This document shows positions 1 through 7,771 of a stretch of 38,563 nucleotides of DNA, piece after piece. The stretch spans positions 1 through 38,563 of the forward strand of contig JAFWEV010000029.1 of the NCBI GenBank assembly GCA_017512745.1, in the 5' to 3' direction. Under the pieces are notes generated by a model that made no database searches, had not been told where the DNA came from, and saw nothing but the letters and a program-made list of their open reading frames with translations. Position 1 is the stretch's first letter. Every line of letters starts with the position of its first letter. Origin of the DNA: Oscillospiraceae bacterium. Lineage in GTDB: Bacteria; Bacillota; Clostridia; Oscillospirales; Ruminococcaceae. A program made the translations under genes and the position numbers.

Positions 1-2299
1 TCGGATCTATGTCATATACTGTCTGAACAGGAGTCTTGTCGGGAACTTCGTCGATCTCAACTGTTGCCACGTCCTCTGCCGAAAGTGACGGATCGCAACC
101 GATCAGCCAGCTCTTCCAGCGTTCAAGCTGCGTTGCTGTATCCGGCTTATCCGTGCTGTTGAGTTCATACCAGTGCTGCGGATATACAGCGGATGGATTG
201 ACTATGATCTCATTCGGATCCATCTTGGATGATTCGTCTGCTCTGAGAGCTCTTCCGACAACGACCAGTTCTGCGCCGTTCCACAGATTTGTCTTAGTTG
301 TAAGTGTAACGAACCGGTCTCCGCTCATGATATCGACCGGCGTCGAAAACAGGGATCGCATCTTTGCATCTGTAACAAAACTGATGAATTCCTCTTTGGA
401 AGCGAATGTCGAATATCTCGCAGGATCCTGAACGTCTTCGAATTCTGAGCTTGTGTTTGCGTAATAAACAGAGACTATCTTGTAGTCGGTAGTGCCCGAA
501 GCAGTCTGCAGACTGAAAACGGGAGCATTTCTCAGTGCGGATATATCCGTGATCTTGAGAAGAGGGCCGAACATTTCGTTCGGATCAACGCTTGATCCGT
601 GGATAACCGCATTGTCACAGTATGTCACTCCGCCTGCGTCAAGAACATCGGTATCGAAGAAAAGACAACCGTATCTGTTGGTATTGCCGTAGAAATCATG
701 GTTGAGGTAGAAATCATTCGAATCCGCAAGAACAACGACTCCGTCAACTCCCAGATTGTCCGAGATCAGCCACCCGGCCGCATTCGGATTCTGCAGTGAG
801 AGTTCTTCGAGTCCTGCTCCGTCTGTCCCCTTCTCAGAAGTTGCGTTGACGTATTCTGCTTTGATCTTGTTATATGTGCCGTGTGTAACGGTCTTCTCGA
901 TCATGCTTATGCCCGCATACAGTCCGGATCCGGCAAGAATAAGGGCGAGAGCCGTGGCGATCGTCCTCTTCATGATTATCGAATCCTTGGTAATGGGTTT
1001 CTCTGCGTGCAGATCTGCTATTTCCCTTTTGCCGAAATATCTGGCTTCGGGAATATCAAGTCCGAGAGCCATTCTTCTGGCCATTTCAAGAGCTGTCTTA
1101 GCTGCATTCTCTCTAATGGTGTTTCTGGACCTGTTTCCGAAATGGCATTCTCTTACAGCTGTTCTGTCCCTGTTGGCTGCGGCAATGTATACAAGACCGA
1201 CCTCTTCCTGATCGTTGTAGTCGCCTGTGCCTGGTCCCGCAATACCTGTGATGGATACAGCAACATCAGCCTTGCCGTTCTCAAGAGCTCCTCTTGCCAT
1301 CTCTGCGGCTGCGGGAGCGCTTACGGTTGAATATCTGCTGATAATGCCGCGGTCGACCGACAGATCGTGTCTCTTGACCCAGTCCGCGTAGCACGTGAGA
1401 CCGTAATCGAATATCTCGGATGATCCGGCGACAGAAGTGATCTTTGCAGCAACAAGTCCGCCAGTACAGCTTTCGGCTGTGGCAAGCTTGAGATGCTTCT
1501 GCTTGTACAGATCTACAACGACCTCCTCAAGGCTTCTGTCGTCCTCGGAGAAGATGAAATCGCCGAGTTGCTCCCTGACAGATGCCGCAAGTTCCTCGAC
1601 CTTTGCTCTGGCATCTTCTTCAGAATCACCTTCCGCATAGATCTTGACCTGAACTTCCCCGGCGCTCACATAGAGAGCTGCGTTGGGATTCTCATGGTAC
1701 AGATATTCCCTGATGGCATCTTCAACTTCAGGCTCACCAAGACCTACCGTCTTCAGCGTCTTCGTATAGCATATCTTGCCGCTGAATCCCTGGAGAATGG
1801 GAACAGCGTAATTGGTGAACATGGGCTGCAGCTCGGAAGGCGGTCCGGGAAGCATTATTATGATCTGGTTTCCGCTCTTGAGGACCATACCCGGAGCAGT
1901 TCCGTTGTCATTCGGGAGAATATCCGCTCCCTCAATGATCAGTGCCTGCTTCATGATGCCCTCGGTCTCTTCGATCCCGCGCTTGGCAATATAATCCCTG
2001 ATCCTCTGTTCCGTTTCCGGATCCGGTATGAGGGACATATTGAGGGATTTAGCTATCGTCTCTTTGGTTATATCATGACCCGTAGGTCCGAGTCCTCCGC
2101 AGAGGACAATGACATGAGACCTGTTAGCTGCAGTTCTCAACGCATCAAGCATGTCGGAAGAAGAATCGGGAACTACTGTCTGATTGCGAAGCTCGAATCC
2201 GAGCTCTGCAAGTTTCTGAGCCAGAAAAGCAGCATTTGTATTCACCACAAATCCGCGAAGCAGCTCATCACCTACGGCGATGATCTCAGCTCTAATCAT
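1..2299 (-). CDS. cinA: CinA fused to a membrane-anchored, catalytically dead class B sortase-like domain (3' end outside window)
   Basis: Frame is open from ATG at 2299 to the left edge (766 codons, no stop). Residues 1-~425 are a full CinA: N-terminal MoCF-like domain opening MIRAEIIAVGDELLRG with the GGLGPT motif, and C-terminal NMN-amidohydrolase-type domain with AESCTGG near 280 and TGIAGP. CinA family members hydrolyse ADP-ribose or deamidate NMN. The frame then runs through KPITKDSIIMKRT into a helix (about 446-466) preceded by Lys-Arg, predicting CinA inside and the rest outside. Residues ~485-700 follow the sortase B pattern (DFYLNHDFYG, then NAVIHGSS, then TLTTK). Aligned with IYGHN, TLSTC and the Arg strand, catalytic His is Ser569, Cys is Lys669 and Arg is Glu. 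Start chosen for the CinA N-terminus. CinA identity is firm; the fusion is read directly; the role of the dead domain is unknown. Confidence 0.9.
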   Translation of the reverse strand, partial: MIRAEIIAVGDELLRGFVVNTNAAFLAQKLAELGFELRNQTVVPDSSSDMLDALRTAANRSHVIVLCGGLGPTGHDITKETIAKSLNMSLIPDPETEQRIRDYIAKRGIEETEGIMKQALIIEGADILPNDNGTAPGMVLKSGNQIIIMLPGPPSELQPMFTNYAVPILQGFSGKICYTKTLKTVGLGEPEVEDAIREYLYHENPNAALYVSAGEVQVKIYAEGDSEEDARAKVEELAASVREQLGDFIFSEDDRSLEEVVVDLYKQKHLKLATAESCTGGLVAAKITSVAGSSEIFDYGLTCYADWVKRHDLSVDRGIISRYSTVSAPAAAEMARGALENGKADVAVSITGIAGPGTGDYNDQEEVGLVYIAAANRDRTAVRECHFGNRSRNTIRENAAKTALEMARRMALGLDIPEARYFGKREIADLHAEKPITKDSIIMKRTIATALALILAGSGLYAGISMIEKTVTHGTYNKIKAEYVNATSEKGTDGAGLEELSLQNPNAAGWLISDNLGVDGVVVLADSNDFYLNHDFYGNTNRYGCLFFDTDVLDAGGVTYCDNAVIHGSSVDPNEMFGPLLKITDISALRNAPVFSLQTASGTTDYKIVSVYYANTSSEFEDVQDPARYSTFASKEEFISFVTDAKMRSLFSTPVDIMSGDRFVTLTTKTNLWNGAELVVVGRALRADESSKMDPNEIIVNPSAVYPQHWYELNSTDKPDTATQLERWKSWLIGCDPSLSAEDVATVEIDEVPDKTPVQTVYDIDP

Positions 2300-2412
2300 T
2301 GCCCTATCTCCTTTCGTCTAATTAAATAAAAGTATTAATACTATTCCGCGAGTATATAAGTATATTTATCAAATATTAAAAAGTCAACCAAACCGGTCTG
2401 CGGAAAATGTGT
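2300..2412 (-). promoter_or_regulatory. AT-rich gap before cinA, probable promoter region
   Basis: This 113-bp gap between the end of thiI and cinA is very AT-rich, while the three upstream genes are packed 3-8 bp apart. That suggests cinA has its own promoter. No clear hairpin terminator for thiI is visible. A TATA-rich stretch around 2350-2370 could hold the -10, but I could not assign a convincing -35/-10 pair. Confidence 0.35.
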
Positions 2413-3594
2413 TCAGTCCTGATCGAAGAAATGGAGGACTCTGACTTCTCGTGCATCAAAGGCTGCTCTTTCCAGGGCATCCAGCTGCGCTTCAGCCTCT
2501 GCCGCTCTGACTTCCGAAAGCTTCGGTTTTGTCTTCGGATGTTTGGGAGTAAATACCGTACAGCAGTCCTCATAAGGGAGAATTGATGTATCGAAAGTAT
2601 CTATCTTTCTTGCAATGCTGATTATCTCAGTCTTGTCCATTCCGATTAGAGGCCTCAATACCGGGTATTCAGCAGCATCGTCGGTGCATGTGATTGCAGG
2701 CATCGTCTGGGACGCCACCTGTCCGAGACTCTCACCGGTCACTATCGCCCCGCATTTCTCATATTCACATACCATGTTGGTGATCCTCACCATGGATCTT
2801 CTCATGAGAACCGTGAAGAGCTCTTCCGGGCACTTTCTGCCGATCTCAAGCTGCACCTCGGCAAACGGTATACATACGAGCGCGAAATTGCCCATCCATT
2901 CGCTGAGAATAGAACAGAGTTTGACTACCTTGTCCAGAGCTCTCTCGCTGGTATACGGGGGAGACATAAAGTGAACCGCCACCAGGTCCAGTCCCCTTCT
3001 TGCCATCATGAATCCCGCAACGGGAGAATCAATACCTCCGGACATCATGATCGCAGCCCTTCCGGAAGAACCTGTCGGTATTCCGCCCGCGCCTTCCTTG
3101 TTTCCGCCGTGAACATACGCATCGAAATCTCTGACTTCGCATACGACTGTGACTTCTGGATCGTCCATGGACACTTTCAGATGAGGATGTTTTTCTATGA
3201 GATAAGCGCCCACTTCCCTCGCCAGTTCCATGGAGTTGAGGTAGAACTTCTTGTCCGAACGCTTGCAGGCCACTTTGAAAGTCCTTGTCTTTTCAAGTAT
3301 CTCCCCGAACGTTTCTTCAGCCTTGGCTTCTATATCCTCAAGTGTCTTGTTGCAGATTATCGCCCTGTCTATCGCAATAAATCCGAATATTTTCTTGAGC
3401 CGCTCCTCGGCAAGATCCATGTCCGCCGAACCTATCGGCTCCACGAACACTGTGGACTGCGCTTTTCTGACTCTGAATTCTCCGGCATCCCTGAGCCGTC
3501 TTCTCACTGTCTTGAGCAACTGATTCTCAAACGTATGTCTATTGAGGCCTTTAAGTGCGACCTCTCCGTATTTTGCCAATAAAATCTCTGCCAT
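2413..3594 (-). CDS. thiI: tRNA 4-thiouridine synthetase ThiI
   Basis: 393 residues. An N-terminal ferredoxin-like/THUMP region (about 1-165) is followed by an ATP-pyrophosphatase domain whose PP-loop SGGIDS lies at 185-190. The enzyme adenylates U8 of tRNA and inserts sulfur; in some bacteria it also serves thiazole synthesis. It ends without the rhodanese domain of the E. coli protein, the short form common in Bacillota, which takes sulfur from a dedicated desulfurase. That partner lies directly upstream (8-bp gap), the same NifZ-ThiI pairing known from Bacillus. A conserved PYEDCC segment near the C-terminus is present. Confidence 0.96.
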   Translation of the reverse strand: MAEILLAKYGEVALKGLNRHTFENQLLKTVRRRLRDAGEFRVRKAQSTVFVEPIGSADMDLAEERLKKIFGFIAIDRAIICNKTLEDIEAKAEETFGEILEKTRTFKVACKRSDKKFYLNSMELAREVGAYLIEKHPHLKVSMDDPEVTVVCEVRDFDAYVHGGNKEGAGGIPTGSSGRAAIMMSGGIDSPVAGFMMARRGLDLVAVHFMSPPYTSERALDKVVKLCSILSEWMGNFALVCIPFAEVQLEIGRKCPEELFTVLMRRSMVRITNMVCEYEKCGAIVTGESLGQVASQTMPAITCTDDAAEYPVLRPLIGMDKTEIISIARKIDTFDTSILPYEDCCTVFTPKHPKTKPKLSEVRAAEAEAQLDALERAAFDAREVRVLHFFDQD

Positions 3595-3602
3595 TTATTA
3601 TC

Positions 3603-4730
3603 CTATCTCTTTGCTTTCATGAGTGACTGTCCCGCTTCTCTCAGTCCGTCAAGAAGCGCTTTTACATCGTCTTCGGTATTCTGAAGTCCGAAACTCACTC
3701 TTATTGCGCTGTCCACCAGTTTTGAAGGCAGCTTCATCGCCTCCAGGGTATGGCTTCTCTCCCCTTTCGAGCAGGCTGAACCGCTCGAAACATATACGTC
3801 TCTCGCTTCAAGGAAATGCAGTACTGTTTCGGACCTGTATCCTTCAAAGGAGAAGTTCAGGACATACGGTGTTGAGCTTTCAGGAGAGTTGATCGTGACA
3901 TTGTCGAATTCCCCGAGGCCTTCCGTCAGCATTGCCTTGAGAGCAGCGATCTTCCTTGCATTGCCTTCGATATCCTTATGTTCCTCTACAGCTGCTGCAA
4001 ATCCGCATGCAAAAGCAATATTCTCGGTTCCGGAGCGGATCCCCTTTTCCTGTCCGCCGCCAAACTGTGTTTTCCTGAGATTGAATCCCTTTCTCATATA
4101 CAGGATACCTATCCCCTTGGGCGCATTTATCTTATGACCACTCGCAGAAAGCGTATCTATGGCAGCAAGGTCGATCTTCTCCTTCATATAACCCTGCACG
4201 AAATCGCAGTGGACCGCGGTTCTCTTGTTTATCTCTTTTACCTTCTTTGAGATGTATGGAACATCAAGCATCGCCCCGGTTTCATTGTTGACCATCATTG
4301 CCGTAACAAGCACCGTTTTCGGGCTGACATGCGAGATTATCTCTTCGGGTTCGATCACTCCGTTTTTCGGAGCTATCGTGATGACCTCGAACCCCTCATC
4401 CTTGAGCGCATCCACCGTATTCTGCACACTGGGATGCTCATAGCCTGTGACAATGACCTCATTGCCCCATGCTTTTCTTGCTCTTGCAGCGCCGAATATA
4501 GCGAGATTGTTGCTCTCGGTCCCGCATCCCGTAAAGAATATCTCTTCCGGTCTGCAGCCGAGCGACTCAGCTATGACCTCACGGGCATGCTCATATTTTT
4601 TTGAAGCCTTGATGCCTATACTGTAAAGCGAGCTCGGATTCCCGTAATAGTCTCTCAGTATCTCCATAACGGCTTCCGCGCTTTTTTCCGATACAGGTGT
4701 CGTAGCGGCATTATCCAGATAATGAACCAT
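3603..4730 (-). CDS. Cysteine desulfurase, NifS/IscS family (ThiI partner)
   Basis: 375 residues, PLP-dependent fold type I aminotransferase. Visible landmarks are the N-terminal YLDNAATTP motif, His99 in EHP, the PLP lysine Lys200 in SGHK, and the persulfide cysteine Cys320 in SSGSACSKG. It converts cysteine to alanine and passes the persulfide to acceptor proteins. Its position 8 bp upstream of thiI, and 3 bp downstream of an HD protein, argues that the main acceptor is ThiI (tRNA s4U8) rather than an ISC scaffold; no IscU is present in the window. Start ATG at 4730 opens the canonical N-terminus. Confidence 0.95.
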   Translation of the reverse strand: MVHYLDNAATTPVSEKSAEAVMEILRDYYGNPSSLYSIGIKASKKYEHAREVIAESLGCRPEEIFFTGCGTESNNLAIFGAARARKAWGNEVIVTGYEHPSVQNTVDALKDEGFEVITIAPKNGVIEPEEIISHVSPKTVLVTAMMVNNETGAMLDVPYISKKVKEINKRTAVHCDFVQGYMKEKIDLAAIDTLSASGHKINAPKGIGILYMRKGFNLRKTQFGGGQEKGIRSGTENIAFACGFAAAVEEHKDIEGNARKIAALKAMLTEGLGEFDNVTINSPESSTPYVLNFSFEGYRSETVLHFLEARDVYVSSGSACSKGERSHTLEAMKLPSKLVDSAIRVSFGLQNTEDDVKALLDGLREAGQSLMKAKR

Positions 4731-4733
4731 TTA

Positions 4734-5318
4734 TCACTGTTCCTCAGTCATTTTTTCGTTTATCTCGTCTTCGCAGGATCTCATTGCAAGAATTGTCTTT
4801 TCGAAGAGCTCGTCCAGCTCCCATCCGAGCCTTTCAGCTCCCTGTCTTATGACGTCTCTTGAGCATCCCGCCGCAAACTTCTTGTCCTTGAACTTTTTCT
4901 TGAGACTGGACACTTCCATGTCACTGCAGCTTTTGGACGGTCTCATTTTTGCGGCAGCGCCGATAAGTCCCGTGAGTTCATCCGCCGCAAAAAGCACCTT
5001 TTCCATAAGATGCTCCGGTTCCACATCGCTGCACAGTCCGTATCCATGGCTGCAGACAGAGTGGATCACATTCTCTCCGATACCCTCATTTCTCAGGATC
5101 TCTACGCACTTTTTGCAGTGTTCCTCAGGCCATTGCTCGAAATCTATATCATGAAGAATGCCGATTGACTGCCAGTACTCCGCATCATCGCCAAATCCCA
5201 GTTCTTCCGCGTACCATTTCATGACTCCGCCGACTGTCAGGGCATGCTGACGGTGGAAAGGTTCCGCATTGTATTTCTTTATGAGCTCATATGCTTTGGA
5301 AGGTTCTACAGTATTCAT
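4734..5318 (-). CDS. HD-domain hydrolase
   Basis: 194 residues from ATG at 5318, which has AGGAG 8 nt upstream; an in-frame TTG two codons earlier is less likely. An early histidine (RQHALTVG, about residue 26), GILHDID and a later acidic AADELTG segment give the H...HD...D metal-binding pattern of HD phosphohydrolases. Substrate unknown. It is the first gene of a tight run with the desulfurase, thiI and cinA, so a link to tRNA modification or nucleotide clean-up is possible but only inferred. Confidence 0.85.
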   Translation of the reverse strand: MNTVEPSKAYELIKKYNAEPFHRQHALTVGGVMKWYAEELGFGDDAEYWQSIGILHDIDFEQWPEEHCKKCVEILRNEGIGENVIHSVCSHGYGLCSDVEPEHLMEKVLFAADELTGLIGAAAKMRPSKSCSDMEVSSLKKKFKDKKFAAGCSRDVIRQGAERLGWELDELFEKTILAMRSCEDEINEKMTEEQ

Positions 5319-5356
5319 GATCAAATCTCCTGTCTGTATTTATACGCTAATTATTA

Positions 5357-5362
5357 ATTATA
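5357..5362 (-). promoter_or_regulatory. Probable -10 box for the HD/nifS/thiI operon
   Basis: A perfect TATAAT on the minus strand lies about 40 nt before the HD gene start in an AT-rich gap. The matching -35 is weak, so this is a plausible but unproven promoter. Confidence 0.45.
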
Positions 5363-5388
5363 CAATGAATAAAAGGAAAAATCACAGA

Positions 5389-5415
5389 GAAAAGGCCATC
5401 GCAAATACGACGGCC
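5389..5415 (-). terminator. Intrinsic terminator after the zinc-ribbon gene
   Basis: On the minus strand an 8-bp stem (GGCCGTCG with CGATGGCC, one G-U pair) is followed by a short U run. It sits 30 bp after the stop of the zinc-ribbon gene. Confidence 0.7.
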
Positions 5416-5444
5416 CTATAAAGCATTAATATGATATTTAATCT

Positions 5445-5723
5445 TTAAGCGTTCTCTTTAAGCTGTGCAAAACATTCGCTGCAGTATACTGGACGATCTT
5501 CGCGCGGCTGGAAAGGAACTTTGCATTCTTTTCCGCAATTTGCGCACACTGCATCGTACATTACACGGTTAGCCCTGCTTTCACTCTTGCGTTTGTCACG
5601 GCAAGCCTTACATCTCTGCGGCTCGTTTTCAAATCCGTGCTGTGCATAGAACTCCTGCTCACCGGCTGTGAACACGAATTCATTTCCGCATTCCTTGCAT
5701 ACAAGGATCTTGTCTTCGTACAT
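5445..5723 (-). CDS. Small protein with four CxxC zinc-ribbon motifs
   Basis: 92 residues from ATG at 5723, chosen because GAGGAG lies just upstream; a longer open frame upstream would run through the tRNA relic. Four CxxC pairs (CKEC, CKAC, CANC, CSEC) indicate two zinc-binding knuckles. Similar small zinc-ribbon proteins of Clostridia carry the same arrangement and have no settled function; nucleic-acid or protein binding is usual for the fold. It lies downstream of the sigma factor and may be co-transcribed with it. Confidence 0.85.
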   Translation of the reverse strand: MYEDKILVCKECGNEFVFTAGEQEFYAQHGFENEPQRCKACRDKRKSESRANRVMYDAVCANCGKECKVPFQPREDRPVYCSECFAQLKENA

Positions 5724-5756
5724 GCTATTTCTCCTCTGTGATGGAAATAAATTATT

Positions 5757-5817
5757 CGGCCCCGGGTGGAATCGGACCACCGTCGCATAATGCACTCTGC
5801 CACTGAGCTACATGGGC
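5757..5817 (-). pseudogene. Collapsed tRNA relic (possible chimera of two tRNA halves)
   Basis: The 5' part (5817-5789) reads like a normal tRNA start: GCCCATG, TA, then a D-arm GCTC...GAGT. The 3' part has a perfect T-stem (GGTGG at 5781-5777 with CCACC at 5769-5765) and then CGGGGCC plus a discriminator base. Only about 12 nt remain between the D- and T-arms, so there is no anticodon arm. The two acceptor strands do not pair properly and the T-loop reads TCCGATT instead of TTCGATT. The sigma factor stop codon TAG is bases 8-10 of the relic. It cannot be a working tRNA. Confidence 0.7.
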
Positions 5818-6320
5818 ATATTTTCTTTGAACTTGGCCTTTGCCCTGGCAAGCGCGTTCTGCACCGACTTGACCGGACGGCCGATTTTCCCCGATATCTC
5901 CTGAGCGGAATAGCCCGCTATATGGTAGGATAATACCAACTGTTCAAATCCCGAAAGACTCTTTATGAGATCTTCCGCCACGAACTGATAGGAGATATCC
6001 TCCTCTGAAGAGATATCGAAGCTGTTGTCCAGAGATACCTTCATCTCTGCCGGGATGCGCTTTTTTGCCGATACCTTGTCGATAGCGTCGAGCATCGCAT
6101 TTCTGGCACATCTCAGCGCGTATGTCTTGAAGCTTGCTCCATAGGATCTGTCGTACGTTCTTACGGCATTTTCCACAGCGATAAGTCCTTCCTGGATCAG
6201 ATCTTCAGAATCAATATCACTGTTTATGCTGTACTTCTGGGCATACATTTTTATTGATTCGCCCAACGTATCGACCGCCTGTTCAAAAGAGATAGGGAAC
6301 TCTGAATTATCCGTGTTCAT
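5808..6320 (-). CDS. Sigma-70 family sigma factor, SigH-like
   Basis: 170 residues. Region 2 is recognisable from DSEDLIQEGLIAVENAVRTYD and the following SFKTYALRCARNAMLDAID, which matches the -10 binding helix of SigH-type factors. Region 4 (about 125-165) is a helix-turn-helix with YSAQEISGKIGRPVKSVQN. Length is close to small clostridial sigma factors (SigH is about 210), and no region 1.1 is present. No anti-sigma gene is adjacent. Its stop codon lies inside a tRNA relic, so the last few residues (NMPM) may come from an insertion or rearrangement there. Which promoters it reads is not visible. Confidence 0.85.
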   Translation of the reverse strand: MNTDNSEFPISFEQAVDTLGESIKMYAQKYSINSDIDSEDLIQEGLIAVENAVRTYDRSYGASFKTYALRCARNAMLDAIDKVSAKKRIPAEMKVSLDNSFDISSEEDISYQFVAEDLIKSLSGFEQLVLSYHIAGYSAQEISGKIGRPVKSVQNALARAKAKFKENMPM

Positions 6321-6482
6321 TCGCTACTCCCAGACATAAAACACAACAATAGACAAATCATATATCCCACTATCTATTTTGTCAAGATATCATTTTTGCC
6401 CATGATTACATTTTCCTTTTTTGTGCAATCCGTATAAATATATCAGATGCAGACTGGCACAGAGCATCTCGGGACTCTCCTC

Positions 6483-6511
6483 TTGCAACCAATGGGCTTT
6501 CAGTTTATAAT
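6483..6511 (+). promoter_or_regulatory. Sigma-70 promoter of tRNA-Leu
   Basis: TTGCAA (6483-6488), 17-bp spacer, and perfect TATAAT (6506-6511), ending 17 nt before the tRNA 5' end. Strong match to the housekeeping consensus. Confidence 0.85.
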
Positions 6512-6528
6512 TTCTAATACTTACAGAA

Positions 6529-6615
6529 GCCGGTATGATGGAATTGGCAGACGTGCCAGACTCAAAATCTGGTGGTGGCGACACCGTGTCGGTTCGACCC
6601 CGACTACCGGCACCA
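6529..6615 (+). tRNA. tRNA-Leu (anticodon CAA), CCA encoded
   Basis: Acceptor strands GCCGGTA and TACCGGC pair perfectly and the 3' ACCA is encoded. The anticodon stem CCAGA/TCTGG encloses loop CTCAAAA, giving anticodon CAA (reads UUG). A long variable arm (TGGTGGCGACACC region) and a T-arm with GGTTCGACCCC are present, as expected for a class II tRNA of 87 nt. It has its own promoter and terminator, so it is a single-gene unit. Confidence 0.97.
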
Positions 6616-6620
6616 TAAGC

Positions 6621-6656
6621 GGACCCTGATCCTGTTGCGATCAGGGTCCTTTTTTT
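6621..6656 (+). terminator. Intrinsic terminator of tRNA-Leu
   Basis: Perfect 11-bp stem (GGACCCTGATC with GATCAGGGTCC), 7-nt loop, then seven T. It begins 6 nt after the tRNA. Confidence 0.95.
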
Positions 6657-6739
6657 GCCTGCGCTTACCTTTTTTGACCGAATATAATCCAAAATCGACC
6701 ATCTGTCTGAAATCACTGGAAAGCCATGTCCCGTTATCC

Positions 6740-6745
6740 TATAAT
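6740..6745 (+). promoter_or_regulatory. -10 box of the LytTR-DUF3021 operon
   Basis: Perfect TATAAT 26 nt before the start codon. The -35 (TGGAAA, 6717-6722, 17-bp spacer) is weak, as at activator-dependent promoters. LytTR proteins of this type are often autoregulated, which fits, but no repeat pair was identified. Confidence 0.5.
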
Positions 6746-6771
6746 GCAGCCGTGACAAGGAGGTGATACCT

Positions 6772-7212
6772 GTGCAGGTCGAGATCAATATCGACAGCTC
6801 CGTGACAGAACCCAAAGTCATCATACTGACTGATCGGATGACGGAAGAGATCAACGATCTGGTCAGAAGGATCTCAAAACCCGAGACCCAGATGATCGCA
6901 GGCTTTCGGGATGATACCGTGACTCTGCTGGATCAGGAAACTGTTTTGAGGATCTACGCGGCAAACGGAAAGGTGTTTGCCGTTACCGGGAACGGTGAAT
7001 ATCTGGTCCGTCAGCGCCTCTACGAACTGGAAGCACAGCTCCGGCAGGACAGGTTCGTGCGCATTTCGAATTCGGAGATCATAAATCTGAAGAAAGTGCG
7101 GCACTTTGATCTCAGTTTCTCAGGAACGATATGTGTTTCCCTTTCAGACGGTACGGTAACCTATGTATCCAGACGGTATGTTTCCAAAATAAGAGACTTA
7201 TTGAAACTGTGA
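6772..7212 (+). CDS. LytTR-domain DNA-binding regulator
   Basis: 146 residues from GTG at 6772. A GTG at 6763 also opens the frame but lies inside the perfect AAGGAGGTG Shine-Dalgarno sequence, so the later GTG, 6 nt after it, is preferred. The C-terminal two thirds (about 45-146) is a LytTR domain: FVRISNSEIINLKKV followed by VSLSDGTVTYVSRRYV. There is no receiver domain, so it is not a classical response regulator. This stand-alone LytTR plus the DUF3021 membrane protein 10 bp downstream is a widespread pair in Bacillota in which the membrane protein likely restrains the regulator. Confidence 0.93.
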   Translation: MQVEINIDSSVTEPKVIILTDRMTEEINDLVRRISKPETQMIAGFRDDTVTLLDQETVLRIYAANGKVFAVTGNGEYLVRQRLYELEAQLRQDRFVRISNSEIINLKKVRHFDLSFSGTICVSLSDGTVTYVSRRYVSKIRDLLKL

Positions 7213-7222
7213 GGTAATTCCA

Positions 7223-7666
7223 ATGAAAAAGAAAATTCTTCTGCGCTGCCTTCTCGGCGCGCCGTTAGGGCTGGCTATCAGCACCATGATCACGATATTT
7301 ATTTCCTATGCGATGGGAGACGGCAGCTATTATGCGGTCGTACCTGAACTCGTGCGCGACTGCGGCAGCGAGATCAACGCCGTTGCCCTTCAGGCTGTCT
7401 GCTCGCTTCTTTACGGAGCAGCGTGGGCAGGCGCCTCACTGATCTGGGAAGCGGATGGATGGAGTCTTCTTAAAATGACGGTCGCACATCTTCTGATCTG
7501 CTCCCTCGCTACATTCCCCGTTGCGTATCTCATGCGGTGGATGGATCACAGTCTTCCCGGAATCGCGTTGTATTTCGGCATATTTCTTGCGATCTACGCA
7601 GTGATCTGGGTCACTCAGTATTCTACTATGAAAAGAAAGATCGATGAACTTAACAGCAGCCTGTGA
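7223..7666 (+). CDS. DUF3021 membrane protein, LytTR partner
   Basis: 147 residues with four predicted membrane helices (about 8-28, 54-72, 84-106, 113-132) and a basic start MKKK. Size and topology match DUF3021, usually encoded directly after a LytTR regulator as here. By analogy with LytTR regulatory systems it probably sequesters the DNA-binding protein at the membrane. The signal sensed is not visible. Confidence 0.88.
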   Translation: MKKKILLRCLLGAPLGLAISTMITIFISYAMGDGSYYAVVPELVRDCGSEINAVALQAVCSLLYGAAWAGASLIWEADGWSLLKMTVAHLLICSLATFPVAYLMRWMDHSLPGIALYFGIFLAIYAVIWVTQYSTMKRKIDELNSSL

Positions 7667-7680
7667 GACTTGCAGACAGT

Positions 7681-7711
7681 TAAAAAAAGAGCAGATGATC
7701 TGCTCTTTTTT
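7681..7711 (+). terminator. Intrinsic terminator after DUF3021
   Basis: Stem GAGCAG/CTGCTC extended by A and T runs on both sides, 5-nt loop, then eight T. The symmetric A/T flanks let it work for the minus-strand isochorismatase gene too. Confidence 0.9.
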
Positions 7712-7771
7712 TTATATTCTGATCTTAACTGCACGGAACTGCTGCCTTATGCGCTTCAGACAATCCCCGCA

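Noticed and set aside
1493..2329. 278-codon open frame on the plus strand
   Set aside because: Antisense to the CinA domain, whose motifs are unmistakable; the plus-strand translation shows no family features.
4734..5324. TTG start for the HD gene (and likewise at 30239 for the lipoprotein)
   Set aside because: An ATG two codons later has a better distance to the Shine-Dalgarno sequence in both cases.
5757..5817. Functional tRNA
   Set aside because: No anticodon arm, unpaired acceptor ends and an altered T-loop; kept only as a relic.
6763..6771. GTG at 6763 as LytTR start
   Set aside because: It lies within the perfect Shine-Dalgarno sequence; the GTG at 6772 is correctly spaced.
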